Shown: positions 51,164 through 60,291 of the stretch, in pieces
Position numbering within the stretch: position 1 is the first letter of the stretch
Layout: every line of letters starts with the position of its first letter
Assembly (NCBI GenBank): GCA_949293595.1
Contig: CASFDW010000001.1
Location: 372,001-436,000 of the forward strand
Reading direction: 5' to 3'
Length of the DNA stretch: 64,000 nucleotides
Origin: an uncultured Spirochaetales bacterium
GTDB taxonomy: Bacteria > Spirochaetota > Spirochaetia > Sphaerochaetales > Sphaerochaetaceae
The notes under the pieces: generated by a model
The model's input: the letters and a program-made list of their open reading frames with translations, nothing else
Told to the model about the DNA's origin: nothing
Database searches by the model: none
Translations under genes and position numbers: made by a program

Positions 51164-52099
51164 ATGATTGAAGGAATCTTTGTCGAGGGACTGATATTCT
51201 CCATCATGGTACTCGGCGTACTGATCAGCTACAGGATACTCGACCTGGCGGACCTGACATGCGACGGATCTTTTGCGACCGGGGCAGCCGTTGCCACGAT
51301 GTGCATCGTGAACGGGATCGGCATAACGGTCGGACTGATCCTGGCATTCCTCGTGGGCATCCTCTGCGGCATGGTGACCGCATTGATACACACCAAGCTG
51401 AGGATACCCGGACTGCTTGCCAGCATACTCACGATGACTATGCTCTATTCGGTCAACCTGAGGATCCTGGGCAACAAGGCGAACGTGCCTCTTCTGAAGG
51501 TGGACACCCTCTACAAGCTTTTCCCAAGCGCATTCCCATTCGTGTCCTCCGCCGTTGCCAGCCTGATCGGGACGATCATCATCGTTCTTGCGGTGAAGAT
51601 ACTGATGGACCTCTTTTTCAGGGCGGACCTGGGGCTTGCGATCGGGGCGCTGGGAGGCAACGAGCAGATGGTTGTATCGCAGGGGATGAACCCCTCCCTC
51701 CTGAAGCTCATAGGACTGGGGATATCCAACGGCCTCATCGCCCTCTCCGGAGGCCTTCTCGCACAGTACCAGGGCTTTGCCGATGCAAACCTCGGCACAG
51801 GCATGGTCGTGCAGGGACTGGCGGCAATAATGATCGGGGAGTTCCTGTTCTCGTCAAACAGGATAAGCCTGATCACGCTCAGGGCCATACTCGGTGCGAT
51901 CATATACAAGGGTCTGATGTTCTTCGGAAGAAAATACGGATACCTGATCGGAATCACGACAAACGACTTCAAGCTGTTGACGGGAATCCTCGTCATAATC
52001 TCCCTTGCAGTGGCGAAGGCGCGCTCGAGCGCAAGCGATGCCGGAGCTAAGAAAAAGGCGCTTGAAAGAACAAAGAGGAAGGGGGAAGCGAATGCTTGA
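51164..52099 (+). CDS. trpY: TrpY-type ABC transporter permease
   Basis: Inner-membrane subunit of the branched-chain/ribose permease superfamily. 311 residues, about eight transmembrane segments, with DLTCDGSFATGAAV and GLGISNGLIALSGGLLAQYQGFAD (the conserved permease-ATPase contact region, read in parts). AAGGGG precedes ATG 51164. A basic C-terminal tail (KKKALERTKRKGEANA) overlaps trpZ by 8 bp. Confidence 0.88.
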   Translation: MIEGIFVEGLIFSIMVLGVLISYRILDLADLTCDGSFATGAAVATMCIVNGIGITVGLILAFLVGILCGMVTALIHTKLRIPGLLASILTMTMLYSVNLRILGNKANVPLLKVDTLYKLFPSAFPFVSSAVASLIGTIIIVLAVKILMDLFFRADLGLAIGALGGNEQMVVSQGMNPSLLKLIGLGISNGLIALSGGLLAQYQGFADANLGTGMVVQGLAAIMIGEFLFSSNRISLITLRAILGAIIYKGLMFFGRKYGYLIGITTNDFKLLTGILVIISLAVAKARSSASDAGAKKKALERTKRKGEANA

Positions 52100-52883
52100 G
52101 ATCAAGAACGTCACAAAAGTGTTTTTTCCGGGAACGATAAACGAGAAGGTCGCCCTGGAGGACATAAACCTCACCGTCAACGACGGGGACGTTGTTTCCG
52201 TCATAGGATCCAACGGCAGCGGGAAATCCACGCTCTTCAACATGATAGCCGGGACATTTCCCGTGACGAGCGGGAAAATCGTGCTCAACAACAAGGACAT
52301 CACCCATTCCCCGGAATACAAGAGGGCATTCCACATAGGCCGCATCTTCCAGGATCCGACAAAGGGCACCAGTGCCAACATGTCGATCCAGGACAACATG
52401 ATACTCGCCTACACAAAGGGGATGAAGGGGCTCAAGTTCAGTCTCAGCAGCCAGAAGAAGGAGATATTCAAGGAGATGCTCGCACCCATCGGACTTTCGG
52501 AAAGGCTCGAGGACAACGTCGGGCTCCTGTCCGGAGGACAGAGACAGGCGCTTACCCTTCTGATGTCCATCCTCTCCCACCCTTCGCTGATGCTTCTTGA
52601 CGAGCACACGGCCGCGCTCGATCCTGTGAATGCGGAAATCGTCATGAACCTCACGAAGCTCTACATCGAGAAAGAAAGGCTGACCGCGATGATGGTCACG
52701 CACAACATGCAGTTCGCTATCGACTACGGCAACAGGCTCATCATGATGGACGAGGGCCATATCATCTTCGACATCAAGGAGGAGGAGAAGAAAAAGCTCA
52801 CGGTCCAGACGCTTGTCGAAATGTTCAGGGACACAAGGAAGAAGGAATTCACCTCGGATGAAGGACTTCTGACAACTGATTGA
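52092..52883 (+). CDS. trpZ: TrpZ-type ABC transporter ATP-binding protein
   Basis: 263 residues starting MLEIKNVTKVFFPG. Walker A GSNGSGKST, Q-loop FQDPTKGT, signature LSGGQRQALTLLM, Walker B LMLLDEHTAALDP and H-loop MVTHNM are all present. Here the residue after the Walker B Asp is Glu, as expected for an active ATPase. GGGGGA lies upstream of ATG 52092 inside trpY. Last gene of trpXYZ. Confidence 0.92.
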   Translation: MLEIKNVTKVFFPGTINEKVALEDINLTVNDGDVVSVIGSNGSGKSTLFNMIAGTFPVTSGKIVLNNKDITHSPEYKRAFHIGRIFQDPTKGTSANMSIQDNMILAYTKGMKGLKFSLSSQKKEIFKEMLAPIGLSERLEDNVGLLSGGQRQALTLLMSILSHPSLMLLDEHTAALDPVNAEIVMNLTKLYIEKERLTAMMVTHNMQFAIDYGNRLIMMDEGHIIFDIKEEEKKKLTVQTLVEMFRDTRKKEFTSDEGLLTTD

Positions 52884-52893
52884 CCAATATGCA

Positions 52894-52918
52894 CGGGCTC
52901 CTGCGGGAGCCCTTTTTT
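52894..52918 (+). terminator. Terminator of trpXYZ
   Basis: GGGCTCC-TGC-GGGAGCCC hairpin followed by six T, directly after trpZ. Confidence 0.93.
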
Positions 52919-52925
52919 CTGCCAT

Positions 52926-52952
52926 AAAAAAACACCCTCCCGAAGGAAGGTG
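52926..52952 (-). terminator. Terminator of the outer-membrane barrel operon
   Basis: Minus strand: 8-bp stem CACCTTCC/GGAGGGTG closed by a TTCG tetraloop (52933-52952), then seven T. Back to back with the trpXYZ terminator. Confidence 0.93.
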
Positions 52953-52974
52953 CTTCCAATCCGTACAGGCCGGA

Positions 52975-54252
52975 TCATCTGTCGTAGCCGATATTGAACC
53001 TGATCGAGAATCCGTCAAGGCCGTAGTCGCCGACGGTCTCACCGAATTCAAGCCAGTAATAGGCAAGATCCACCTTGAGCAGGAACAGATCCAAGCCAGC
53101 GCCGACCGACCAGTAGCCCTGGTTGAGTCCGCCCCTGACATCGAGCACGCTCAAAAGTCTTATCTCGGCCCCAGCCTTGAGGTGCTTCATGAACGCACGT
53201 CCGTCAAACGGATCCTCCTGGGCAAGGCCGACGATATCGACGACATCCACCGCAAGAGTCGGGCTGAAGAAGCCGTTCTCCCATTTCCATGCAAGACCGG
53301 CATCGAGCTGCCATGGCACATCGATCTTGAAATCGCTTTTTCCTGTTATGCTCCCATTCCAGCCGGATGTGAAGCTGTTCACGTTGTCGAAGACCTTCAT
53401 GCGGTACGTGCCGTTGAGATTCCTTGCAACCGTGCTGATCTTGAACCCAGCAGGGAGGTTGAGGTTGATGCCGAGATCGAATGGGACCGCAAAGCCGGCG
53501 GCCAGCGGAAGCTTCTCCATGAAATAGGAGGACGGATCCGTCTCACCGTTGATAAAGTCGAGCACGGTATCGGCACCGATTCCGGCACTGTACGCAAGGT
53601 AGCTGAACCTGACGGCGCCTCCTATGTCGATGGAGAACGAGGAGCCCAGGTTGATCCTGAAGCCGAGGCCGAGAGTGGCCGCGGCATTGAGTTCGTCAAA
53701 GAATTTGGTGTCAAGGCCACCAGTGCTTCCGCCATAGGTATGGATCGTATCCTTCACCTGCACACCGAGACCGAAGCCTCCGGCCGTGAAGCCTACGGAC
53801 GCATCGAGCGCGGCAAGCTTGCCGTATCCGCTTTGGAAGGATTCTATGAAATTGGTCGCGGAGCCTGCCATCTGGCTCATGTCGCCACCGTTCATGGAGT
53901 TGATGATATCATCGACAAAGCTGGTACCGGTGCTCTCGTTGACCTTGAGCATGTCGTACGGGTGATAGATTGTGACGGCTGCCGACGGCAGGGAGAGCTG
54001 GAATTTCTTTGCTCCGAGGTTTGCAGGGTTCACAAAGAAGCTGTCGCTCCTGCCACCTACTGCAAGCTGCGCACCACCCATGCCGAGGGCCCTGACGTTT
54101 GTCGGCATGTACGCGTTCAAGAGCCCGTCGTACATCCCGTCCACTCCAGGCCTGCCTATGCTGATCGGAGAAGAGGCGTCCTCCGCGGCAGACACCATGA
54201 AAAGAGCTGCCGCAAAAACCATGACAAATATTATCAGTCTGTTAGCTTTCAT
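52975..54252 (-). CDS. Outer-membrane beta-barrel protein, UPF0164/FadL-PorV-like
   Basis: 425 residues with signal peptide MKANRLIIFVMVFAAALFMVSA. The N-terminal plug-like motif (NVRALGMGGAQLAVGGRSDSFFVNPANLG, read in parts) is shared by FadL, PorV and spirochaetal UPF0164 proteins. The rest alternates hydrophobic and polar residues as in amphipathic barrel strands, ending SIRFNIGYDR. Probably a surface channel for hydrophobic or other small nutrients; ligand unknown. 12 bp after the lipoprotein gene, so co-transcribed. Confidence 0.78.
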   Translation of the reverse strand: MKANRLIIFVMVFAAALFMVSAAEDASSPISIGRPGVDGMYDGLLNAYMPTNVRALGMGGAQLAVGGRSDSFFVNPANLGAKKFQLSLPSAAVTIYHPYDMLKVNESTGTSFVDDIINSMNGGDMSQMAGSATNFIESFQSGYGKLAALDASVGFTAGGFGLGVQVKDTIHTYGGSTGGLDTKFFDELNAAATLGLGFRINLGSSFSIDIGGAVRFSYLAYSAGIGADTVLDFINGETDPSSYFMEKLPLAAGFAVPFDLGINLNLPAGFKISTVARNLNGTYRMKVFDNVNSFTSGWNGSITGKSDFKIDVPWQLDAGLAWKWENGFFSPTLAVDVVDIVGLAQEDPFDGRAFMKHLKAGAEIRLLSVLDVRGGLNQGYWSVGAGLDLFLLKVDLAYYWLEFGETVGDYGLDGFSIRFNIGYDR

Positions 54253-54264
54253 ACCTTTCTCTCC

Positions 54265-55653
54265 TTAATTCGACGATTCCTCGGGTGAAAGATACCCCAG
54301 GACCTCGTCGATCATGCCTGCAACATCCACTCCGGGGAATTTGTCCAAACTCACATATGGAAGCATAGCCTTGACAGTCTCAAGCGCGCTCACGAGTCCG
54401 GACGCGTTGGCCTGCATGAATTCCTTATCCTTTTCATCAGGCGACTCGCCAGAGACATTCCAAGCATCTTCTCCGCCGGGCAGGCGCAGAACGATGTCCC
54501 CTTCCCCGCTTCCATCGAGCCAGGGGTTTGAACCGACAAAGGCATTCATGACCGCATTCAATGTATCATAGTCTTTGATAGCTTTTTTCAATTCTCCAAC
54601 CACAGCGCCGCCGTCGTTTTCCCCGCTGTTCTTGATTGCATCAAACGCCTTGTCTGCCTCAGAGATTACGGAGGCAAAGAGATAGTCTATCAGCCTCTCG
54701 TACGAAGCGACAGACTCAAGGTTTGACGAACCGCCGGACAAGGCAAGGCTGACATATGTCTCATATGCGGCCTTATGCCGGGACAGCCCTGAAATCAGGC
54801 CCTCGTAGTTCTTCGCATCCATTATCGGCTTCAATGTCCTATAAGCGATGCGCGCATACTCCACCGCATCCTTTTCAAGCTTCGTTCCTTCTTCCTCAAG
54901 TGCCCTGGCGGAATCTCCATTGGCGCCTGAACCTGAGACAAGCTGGCTGATTATGGAACCGAAATCGATGTCGAAGCTTCCGACAGGGGAAAGGGTCTCC
55001 GCAACGACGAGCAGGCTGTTGGCCTTGCTGATCAAGCCGCTGTCGACGACCAGCTCACCGTTCTTGCTGATGTTCTCATTGACGGCCTCTGCAAAACCAA
55101 TCATGAGCTGCACGGTGGCTGCATCCGCCTTTGTGATATTGGCTGAATCTGCGATGCTTTCGAGCATGCCTGTGATTTCACCGACAGCTTTCTTGATGTT
55201 CTCATCCTTGACATCTGTCGTAAGCTCTTCGACCACGGCCTTATATATGACCGCGGTGCTTTTGACCGCGGAAGCGGAAGATTCATCCGCAGCCCCTGCC
55301 ATCTCGGACCTGAGCTTTTCAAGGGAAGCCGTGTTCCTTTTCGCATCTGCTATGCTCGAGACGATCGCATCGGTCTTTTCGGTGGTAATCCCGGTGATGT
55401 ATGTGGTTCCGACAGGAACGTTTACCGTAACGCCTAATACTTCCACACCGGAAGCTGTGTTCACAGTAGTAGTGCTTGAGGATTCTATCCTCGCTTCCTC
55501 GATGGCCTTGTCTGCGCTGCTTGTGTCCGAGCCCATCACGTTACCGCTCAAGGAGCCCATCATCCCGACAAGCCTGGCACGCATGTCCGCCTCGCAGGAA
55601 GTGAGGGCGACAAGGGATGAAACAATGAGAAGTAAAATAAAAAGCCTCTTCAT
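54265..55653 (-). CDS. Large helical lipoprotein of unknown function
   Basis: 462 residues. Signal peptide MKRLFILLLIVSSLVALTSC with an LTSC lipobox. The mature part is mostly alpha-helical and rich in Ala, Ser and Glu, with long amphipathic helices (ELTTDVKDENIKKAVGEI..., EKDAVEYARIAYRTLKPI) and no recognised domain. First gene of the operon with the outer-membrane barrel; the pairing suggests a periplasmic partner of that barrel. GGAGAGG precedes the ATG. Confidence 0.7.
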   Translation of the reverse strand: MKRLFILLLIVSSLVALTSCEADMRARLVGMMGSLSGNVMGSDTSSADKAIEEARIESSSTTTVNTASGVEVLGVTVNVPVGTTYITGITTEKTDAIVSSIADAKRNTASLEKLRSEMAGAADESSASAVKSTAVIYKAVVEELTTDVKDENIKKAVGEITGMLESIADSANITKADAATVQLMIGFAEAVNENISKNGELVVDSGLISKANSLLVVAETLSPVGSFDIDFGSIISQLVSGSGANGDSARALEEEGTKLEKDAVEYARIAYRTLKPIMDAKNYEGLISGLSRHKAAYETYVSLALSGGSSNLESVASYERLIDYLFASVISEADKAFDAIKNSGENDGGAVVGELKKAIKDYDTLNAVMNAFVGSNPWLDGSGEGDIVLRLPGGEDAWNVSGESPDEKDKEFMQANASGLVSALETVKAMLPYVSLDKFPGVDVAGMIDEVLGYLSPEESSN

Positions 55654-55799
55654 ATCCTCTCCATTCAGCCGATAATTATGATGGAAAGGGAAAAAGTTGT
55701 AAACATTCTTACCCGTTCATTTTGACAATAAGGCATTCATGTCATTCCATTTTTACCGAACAAATATTTATTTGCAAGGACAACGGTTTTGTAAAATGG

Positions 55800-55828
55800 T
55801 TTACAATTTCGCATTAATGTAATAATAC
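55800..55828 (+). promoter_or_regulatory. Predicted leaderless promoter of the MATE gene
   Basis: TTTACA (55800-55805), 17 bp, TAATAC (55823-55828), then 8 nt to the ATG at 55837, with no Shine-Dalgarno site. Confidence 0.65.
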
Positions 55829-55836
55829 TTAGAGCC

Positions 55837-57195
55837 ATGCCTGCAAAAAGCATTGAGAAGAACGCATTGATGTTTTCCAACCGCTATCTCGCGGCCCTGA
55901 TAATCCCGCTGCTGATCGAAACCCTTCTGAACGTCACGATCGGGATGATGGACACAATCATGGTATCGACCGCGGGAGAGGCGAGCGTTTCCGGAGTGTC
56001 GCTTGTCGACAGTCTGGCGAATCTGTTCGTATTCCTTTTTTCCGCATTCGCAACCGGAGGGGCCGTCGTGGCCTCCCAGTATTTGGGAAGGAACGACAGC
56101 AAGAACGCATCCAGGTCCGCAAAGCAGCTCATATACCTCTCGCTCTCGTTCGCACTGCTGATCGCTTTCCTGCTGATCGTGTTCCGGATTCCGGTGATGA
56201 AGCTTGTGTACGGCTCAATCGAGGAGGATGTGGAGAGGGCCGCACTGATGTACCTCACGCCGATCGCAATCTCCTTCCCGTTTCTGGCGGTGACAAACAG
56301 CGCGAACGCCATCTGCCGCAGCATGGGCAAGAGCAGGATCACCATGACGGTATCCCTTGTGATGAACATCATCAACGTCTCGGGAAACGCTATACTGATC
56401 TACGGCTTCGGCCTTGGCTCGCTCGGAGCCGGACTTGCAAGCCTCGCATCCAGGGTGGCCGCCTCGCTCATAATGCTCGTCGTCATCAGTCGCGACGGAC
56501 AGCAGATAAGGGTTGAGAACATATTCCGTTTTGAAATCAGGCCAGACATGCTCGGAAGGATCCTCAGGATAGCTCTTCCGTCGGGAATCGAGAACTGCAT
56601 CTTCCACATAGGCAAGATCCTGGTCTCATCGACGATAGCCTCGTTCGGAACTGCGAGCATAGCGGCAAACGCGGTGTTCAACAGCCTCGGCACGTTCGCC
56701 AACATACCGGGCACCGCGATAGGAATGGCGGCCGTGACCGTCGTCGGCCAATGCTGCGGGGCAAGGAAGTTCGACCAGGCCGTATACTACGCCAGACGCC
56801 TTCTCCTGCTGACATACGCCCTGATGGGCGTCACATGCCTTTTCATCTATTTCGCCACACCCGCGATAAGCGGGCTGTACAATCTCTCGGAGGCGGCGTA
56901 TTCGATGGCCGTAAGCTACACCAGGCTGGATCTTGTCCAGACGATAATCTTCTGGCCGTTGGCCTTCACGATCCCCAACTTCCTCAGGGCGAGCGGTGAT
57001 GTGAGATATACGATGATCGTATCCATATGCTCCATGTGGGCCTTCCGCGTCCTTTGCGCGAAGATTCTCGGAGTATATCTTGGGCTCGGGCTTCTCGGGG
57101 TCTGCTGGGCGATGTTCATAGACTGGTACTGCAGGGGTGCGTTCTTCCTCGTCCGCCTGATAAGGGGAAGATGGAAGGAGAAGACGGTGATATGA
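55837..57195 (+). CDS. MATE-family multidrug/metabolite efflux pump
   Basis: Sodium- or proton-driven exporter in the inner membrane. 452 residues with 12 predicted membrane segments in two six-helix halves. GMMDTIMVSTAGEASVSGVSLVDS near the N-terminus (read in parts), FATGGAVVASQYLGRND and the second-half GMAAVTVVGQCCGA are typical MATE motifs. Monocistronic; substrate unknown. Confidence 0.9.
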   Translation: MPAKSIEKNALMFSNRYLAALIIPLLIETLLNVTIGMMDTIMVSTAGEASVSGVSLVDSLANLFVFLFSAFATGGAVVASQYLGRNDSKNASRSAKQLIYLSLSFALLIAFLLIVFRIPVMKLVYGSIEEDVERAALMYLTPIAISFPFLAVTNSANAICRSMGKSRITMTVSLVMNIINVSGNAILIYGFGLGSLGAGLASLASRVAASLIMLVVISRDGQQIRVENIFRFEIRPDMLGRILRIALPSGIENCIFHIGKILVSSTIASFGTASIAANAVFNSLGTFANIPGTAIGMAAVTVVGQCCGARKFDQAVYYARRLLLLTYALMGVTCLFIYFATPAISGLYNLSEAAYSMAVSYTRLDLVQTIIFWPLAFTIPNFLRASGDVRYTMIVSICSMWAFRVLCAKILGVYLGLGLLGVCWAMFIDWYCRGAFFLVRLIRGRWKEKTVI

Positions 57196-57226
57196 AAAAG
57201 GCGTCCCGATGCGGAACGCCATCATC

Positions 57227-57568
57227 TCAAAGCTCCTCGGTCTTCTTCCAGAGCTTTTCAAGATTATAGAACTCCCTGAGCTCCGGAGACATGAGATGAA
57301 CAACTATGTCCCCGCAGTCAACGAGCTCCCAGCCGTCGTCTCCGGGGGTCTTGTGCCGGTTCGACACCTCGAGCCCCAGCTCCTTCAGCAGATCCCACAT
57401 CTGGTGCGCAACACCCTTGAGATGCGCCACCGACGACACGGTTCCAACAACGAAGCAGTCCGTCCACGAACAGTCCGGCGTCAGATCGAGCACCGCGACA
57501 TCCCTGACCTTGTGATCCTCCAGATAGGTCTTTATCCTATCAGCCTTCTCTTCTATTTCCTTTCTCAT
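57227..57568 (-). CDS. rsfS: Ribosomal silencing factor RsfS (YbeB/Iojap)
   Basis: Binds L14 and blocks subunit joining in starvation. 113 residues. The conserved core is CSWTDCFVVGTVSSVAHLKGVA and WELVDCGDIVVHLMSPELREFYNLEKLW. Last gene of the rplU-rpmA-obg-nadD-yqeK cluster, 4 bp after a small lipoprotein gene. Confidence 0.93.
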   Translation of the reverse strand: MRKEIEEKADRIKTYLEDHKVRDVAVLDLTPDCSWTDCFVVGTVSSVAHLKGVAHQMWDLLKELGLEVSNRHKTPGDDGWELVDCGDIVVHLMSPELREFYNLEKLWKKTEEL

Positions 57569-57572
57569 CTTC

Positions 57573-58103
57573 CTACCTCAAAATCTGTTCGGTCCACAGA
57601 TGTACAAAATCGACACTTTCATCCCAGGAGGAATTTTTCGAGAGAACCACCTCCAGGGAATACTCGGCGACGCGGTCCCTGTTGGAGAGCAGTTTCGACA
57701 GGGATTTGTCATCAAATGAACCGGAAAGTCCGTTTATAGTATTAAGAAATTCGGTTTTGCGCAAGCTGGCCCCGAATTTCTTCAATGCGTCAAGCACGCT
57801 CGAAGAACCGGTTTCGTCACACAGCAGCTCAAGAAGCCTCATCCTGTTATCGTAGCTCTGCGGATCAACCTCGACAAAGCTTCCGGATCCGAAAAGCTCG
57901 AAAAGCATCTGCTCGTCATCGAGTCCAGAGGCCATGTGCAGATGCTCCATCATGTCCTTTCCTATCTCGACATAAATCCCGCTCGACCGGGAGAACATGT
58001 ATACGGAGGCTTCCTCGCCGCTTGAAAGGATCATCACCTCACGGTCCCTGGAACAGGATGAGAAAAGCACGAGGAGGGAAACCAGAAAGACGACCTTCAT
58101 CAT
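57573..58103 (-). CDS. Small lipoprotein between yqeK and rsfS
   Basis: 176 residues starting MMKVVFLVSLLVLFSSCSRD: signal peptide with FSSC lipobox. The mature part is helical with no recognised domain. The ATG at 58103 is one base after the yqeK stop; a longer frame adds 13 codons inside yqeK. In other spirochaetes an LCP/LytR-type gene can occupy this position, but the sequence here does not show LCP motifs. Confidence 0.72.
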   Translation of the reverse strand: MMKVVFLVSLLVLFSSCSRDREVMILSSGEEASVYMFSRSSGIYVEIGKDMMEHLHMASGLDDEQMLFELFGSGSFVEVDPQSYDNRMRLLELLCDETGSSSVLDALKKFGASLRKTEFLNTINGLSGSFDDKSLSKLLSNRDRVAEYSLEVVLSKNSSWDESVDFVHLWTEQILR

Positions 58104-58104
58104 C

Positions 58105-58695
58105 CTAATCCTCAAAGCAACCACCTCCTTTGAGATAATCATACAGCCTTAGCGTGATTTCCGCACTCCTTTTGCCAACCGTCCTGAAATATCCATCCTG
58201 CATCTGCAATATCAGCAGGACCATCTCCTCGAGCGTCGGAAGCGAGAATATTTTTTTTCTCATTCCATCATCAAGATGTTTCCTTCCGGGTTCGGCATAA
58301 TCTGCTATATATACAGCTGCTCCAAGAACTCCCATGTCCTTTGCCCCGAGAGTATGCCAGCGCACCGCCTTCAAAAAGGAATCCGGGACAGGGCCCACGA
58401 TATCCCTCATGTGGAAGGCGGCGATCGGAGCATGCAGGAGCACGGGCTCCGCAAGCTCCTCGGGCACCGTGGCTATCGAATACCTGGCGACCTCGTCGAG
58501 GGCCTTTTCCGCCTCGATGTATCTGAAATAATCGTGGTATATGCCGCATATCCTGCCAGGCAGGGGATCGCGCCCGATCTTTTCCAGGAGCATGGCCGCG
58601 GTTCCGGCAACCCCGATGGAGTGACCGAACCGTCCAGGCTTCATGTTTTCGCCGACAAGTTTTTCAAGCTCTGTATAATCCATGATGTTCTGCAT
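58105..58695 (-). CDS. yqeK: YqeK-type HD-domain hydrolase (symmetrical Ap4A hydrolase)
   Basis: Splits diadenosine tetraphosphate into two ADP in the family prototype. 196 residues. The HD motifs are RFGHSIGV, the metal His-Asp in GIYHDYFRY, and LHAPIAAF, then VRWHTLGAKDM and YIADYAEPGR. The ATG at 58695 has GAGGG 9 nt upstream; ATG four codons later is an alternative. Overlaps the end of nadD by about 32 bp, as is common for nadD-yqeK. Confidence 0.85.
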   Translation of the reverse strand: MQNIMDYTELEKLVGENMKPGRFGHSIGVAGTAAMLLEKIGRDPLPGRICGIYHDYFRYIEAEKALDEVARYSIATVPEELAEPVLLHAPIAAFHMRDIVGPVPDSFLKAVRWHTLGAKDMGVLGAAVYIADYAEPGRKHLDDGMRKKIFSLPTLEEMVLLILQMQDGYFRTVGKRSAEITLRLYDYLKGGGCFED

Positions 58696-59248
58696 AAGCG
58701 GAAACCCTCTTCGAAAGCATGCCGGACACTCCAGCCCTGGCCTGCGTACTGGATGCCTCGAACACAGGAGCTTCGACGAATACGACATCGGCCCCGTGTG
58801 TGCTCCTTTCCACACCGTTCCTGGGAAAACAGACGAACGTCACGTGTTCCTTCAGATACGGAAAATCATGCCACTTGTCCAGATTTTCAAGTATGTCGTC
58901 CCCGATCAGGAAAAAAATCCTGCCATCGACACCATACTCGGGCAGAAGAGCCCTCACGGTGTCGGACGAATACGAAATGCCGCCGCGCTCGCCCTCGATG
59001 GTGCTCACGTCGAGATCTATGTCGTCATAAGGATATATCTCATGGAAATCATCGATGGCAAGACGCGCCATTTCAACGCGTTGCGCGAAGGAGGCCGGAC
59101 GGCTGTCCTGTTTGAAATTGGATATCAGTGCCGGCACAATGACCACACACCCGATATCCGTCCTCGTTGCAACCTCGTGCAACAGATGCAGGTGCCCGAG
59201 ATGTATCGGATCGAACGAGCCGCCGAAGATGGCGCTCCTATGCTTCAT
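58664..59248 (-). CDS. nadD: Nicotinate-nucleotide adenylyltransferase
   Basis: Makes deamido-NAD from NaMN and ATP. 194 residues starting MKHRSAIFGGSFDPIHLGH (GGSFDPIHxGH at 9-19). FLIGDDIL and the C-terminal SSTQAR (SxTxxR) nucleotide-binding motif are present. The start is uncertain: ATG 59263, five codons upstream, is also in frame. It overlaps the 3' end of obg by about 11 bp. Confidence 0.9.
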   Translation of the reverse strand: MKHRSAIFGGSFDPIHLGHLHLLHEVATRTDIGCVVIVPALISNFKQDSRPASFAQRVEMARLAIDDFHEIYPYDDIDLDVSTIEGERGGISYSSDTVRALLPEYGVDGRIFFLIGDDILENLDKWHDFPYLKEHVTFVCFPRNGVERSTHGADVVFVEAPVFEASSTQARAGVSGMLSKRVSAYAEHHGLYRA

Positions 59249-60287
59249 CCCTGTAATGGGCATCCGTGTCCATCCTCGAGGTGAACCCGCCGTTTTCATC
59301 AGGGCGCTCATCGCTCACAAGAAGCATGAAGGCCCTCTTGATGTCTTCTAGCAGTTCATCCATATATATCGAAAGAGGAAGGACCGTCGTATCCGGATAC
59401 TTTTTACGTATCTCCCCGAAACGCTCCGTGGCTCCATCCTCGTCCATCTTGGTACAAATGAGTATGCTCTTCTTTGCGGCAAGCTCCGCAGAATACTCTG
59501 AAAGCTCGTTTCTGAGTATGTCGAACGCTTCGAGATAGTTGCCGTCGCTCACATCCACCAGATAAGCAAGCCCCTTGGTCCTGGATATGTGGCGGAGGAA
59601 TTTGAAGCCCATGCCGCTTCCCATGCTGGCGCCTTCGATGATTCCTGGTATGTCGGCAAGCACAAGGTCCTGATCGGCATACCTCATCACTCCCAGCTGT
59701 GGAATCTTGGTTGTGAAAGGATAGCCGGCAACCTTGCTCCTGGCGTTTGTCAGAAGATTGAGCAGGGATGATTTGCCGGCGTTCGGGAATCCGACGAAGC
59801 CTATATCGGCTATTATCTGGAGCTCCACCCCGATCCTCATGGACCGGCCCTTCTCACCCGGCTGGGCGAATTTCGGACTCTGCCTGACAGCCGTGCGGAA
59901 ATGCCAGTTCCCCAATCCGCCACGTCCTCCGGTGAGAAAAACATACCGATCCATACCGGTCAGGTCCTTCAGAATCTCACCGGTGGAAGCATCCTTTATC
60001 ACGGTTCCGGGCGGCACCGGGATCTCGACGTCCCTGCCGTCGCGTCCGAAGCATCTGTCGCCCTGGCCGTTGCGCCCGTTTTCGGCACGATAGACCCTTA
60101 CCATCTTCAGATGGCCAAGGGTCCTCAGATTTTCCCTGACAACGAACACGACGTCCCCGCCCCGTCCGCCGTCACCGCCGTCGGGACCGCCTTTCGGCAC
60201 GAATTTCTCACGGCGGAAGGACACGCAGCCCGCACCGCCGTCGCCGCTGGATACGTCGATGTAAGTCTCGTCGGAAAAACCAAACAT
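59238..60287 (-). CDS. obg: GTPase Obg
   Basis: Ribosome-assembly and stress GTPase. 349 residues. The Gly-rich Obg domain (VSSGDGGAGCVSFRREKFVPKGG, read in parts) occupies residues 1-158; the G domain has G1 GFPNAGKSS near 165, G3 DIPGIIEGAS and G4 CTKMD. The variable C-terminal OCT domain is absent and the protein ends in an acidic tail. Standard rplU-rpmA-obg order; 4 bp after rpmA. Confidence 0.95.
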   Translation of the reverse strand: MFGFSDETYIDVSSGDGGAGCVSFRREKFVPKGGPDGGDGGRGGDVVFVVRENLRTLGHLKMVRVYRAENGRNGQGDRCFGRDGRDVEIPVPPGTVIKDASTGEILKDLTGMDRYVFLTGGRGGLGNWHFRTAVRQSPKFAQPGEKGRSMRIGVELQIIADIGFVGFPNAGKSSLLNLLTNARSKVAGYPFTTKIPQLGVMRYADQDLVLADIPGIIEGASMGSGMGFKFLRHISRTKGLAYLVDVSDGNYLEAFDILRNELSEYSAELAAKKSILICTKMDEDGATERFGEIRKKYPDTTVLPLSIYMDELLEDIKRAFMLLVSDERPDENGGFTSRMDTDAHYRDEA

Positions 60288-60291
60288 TCAG

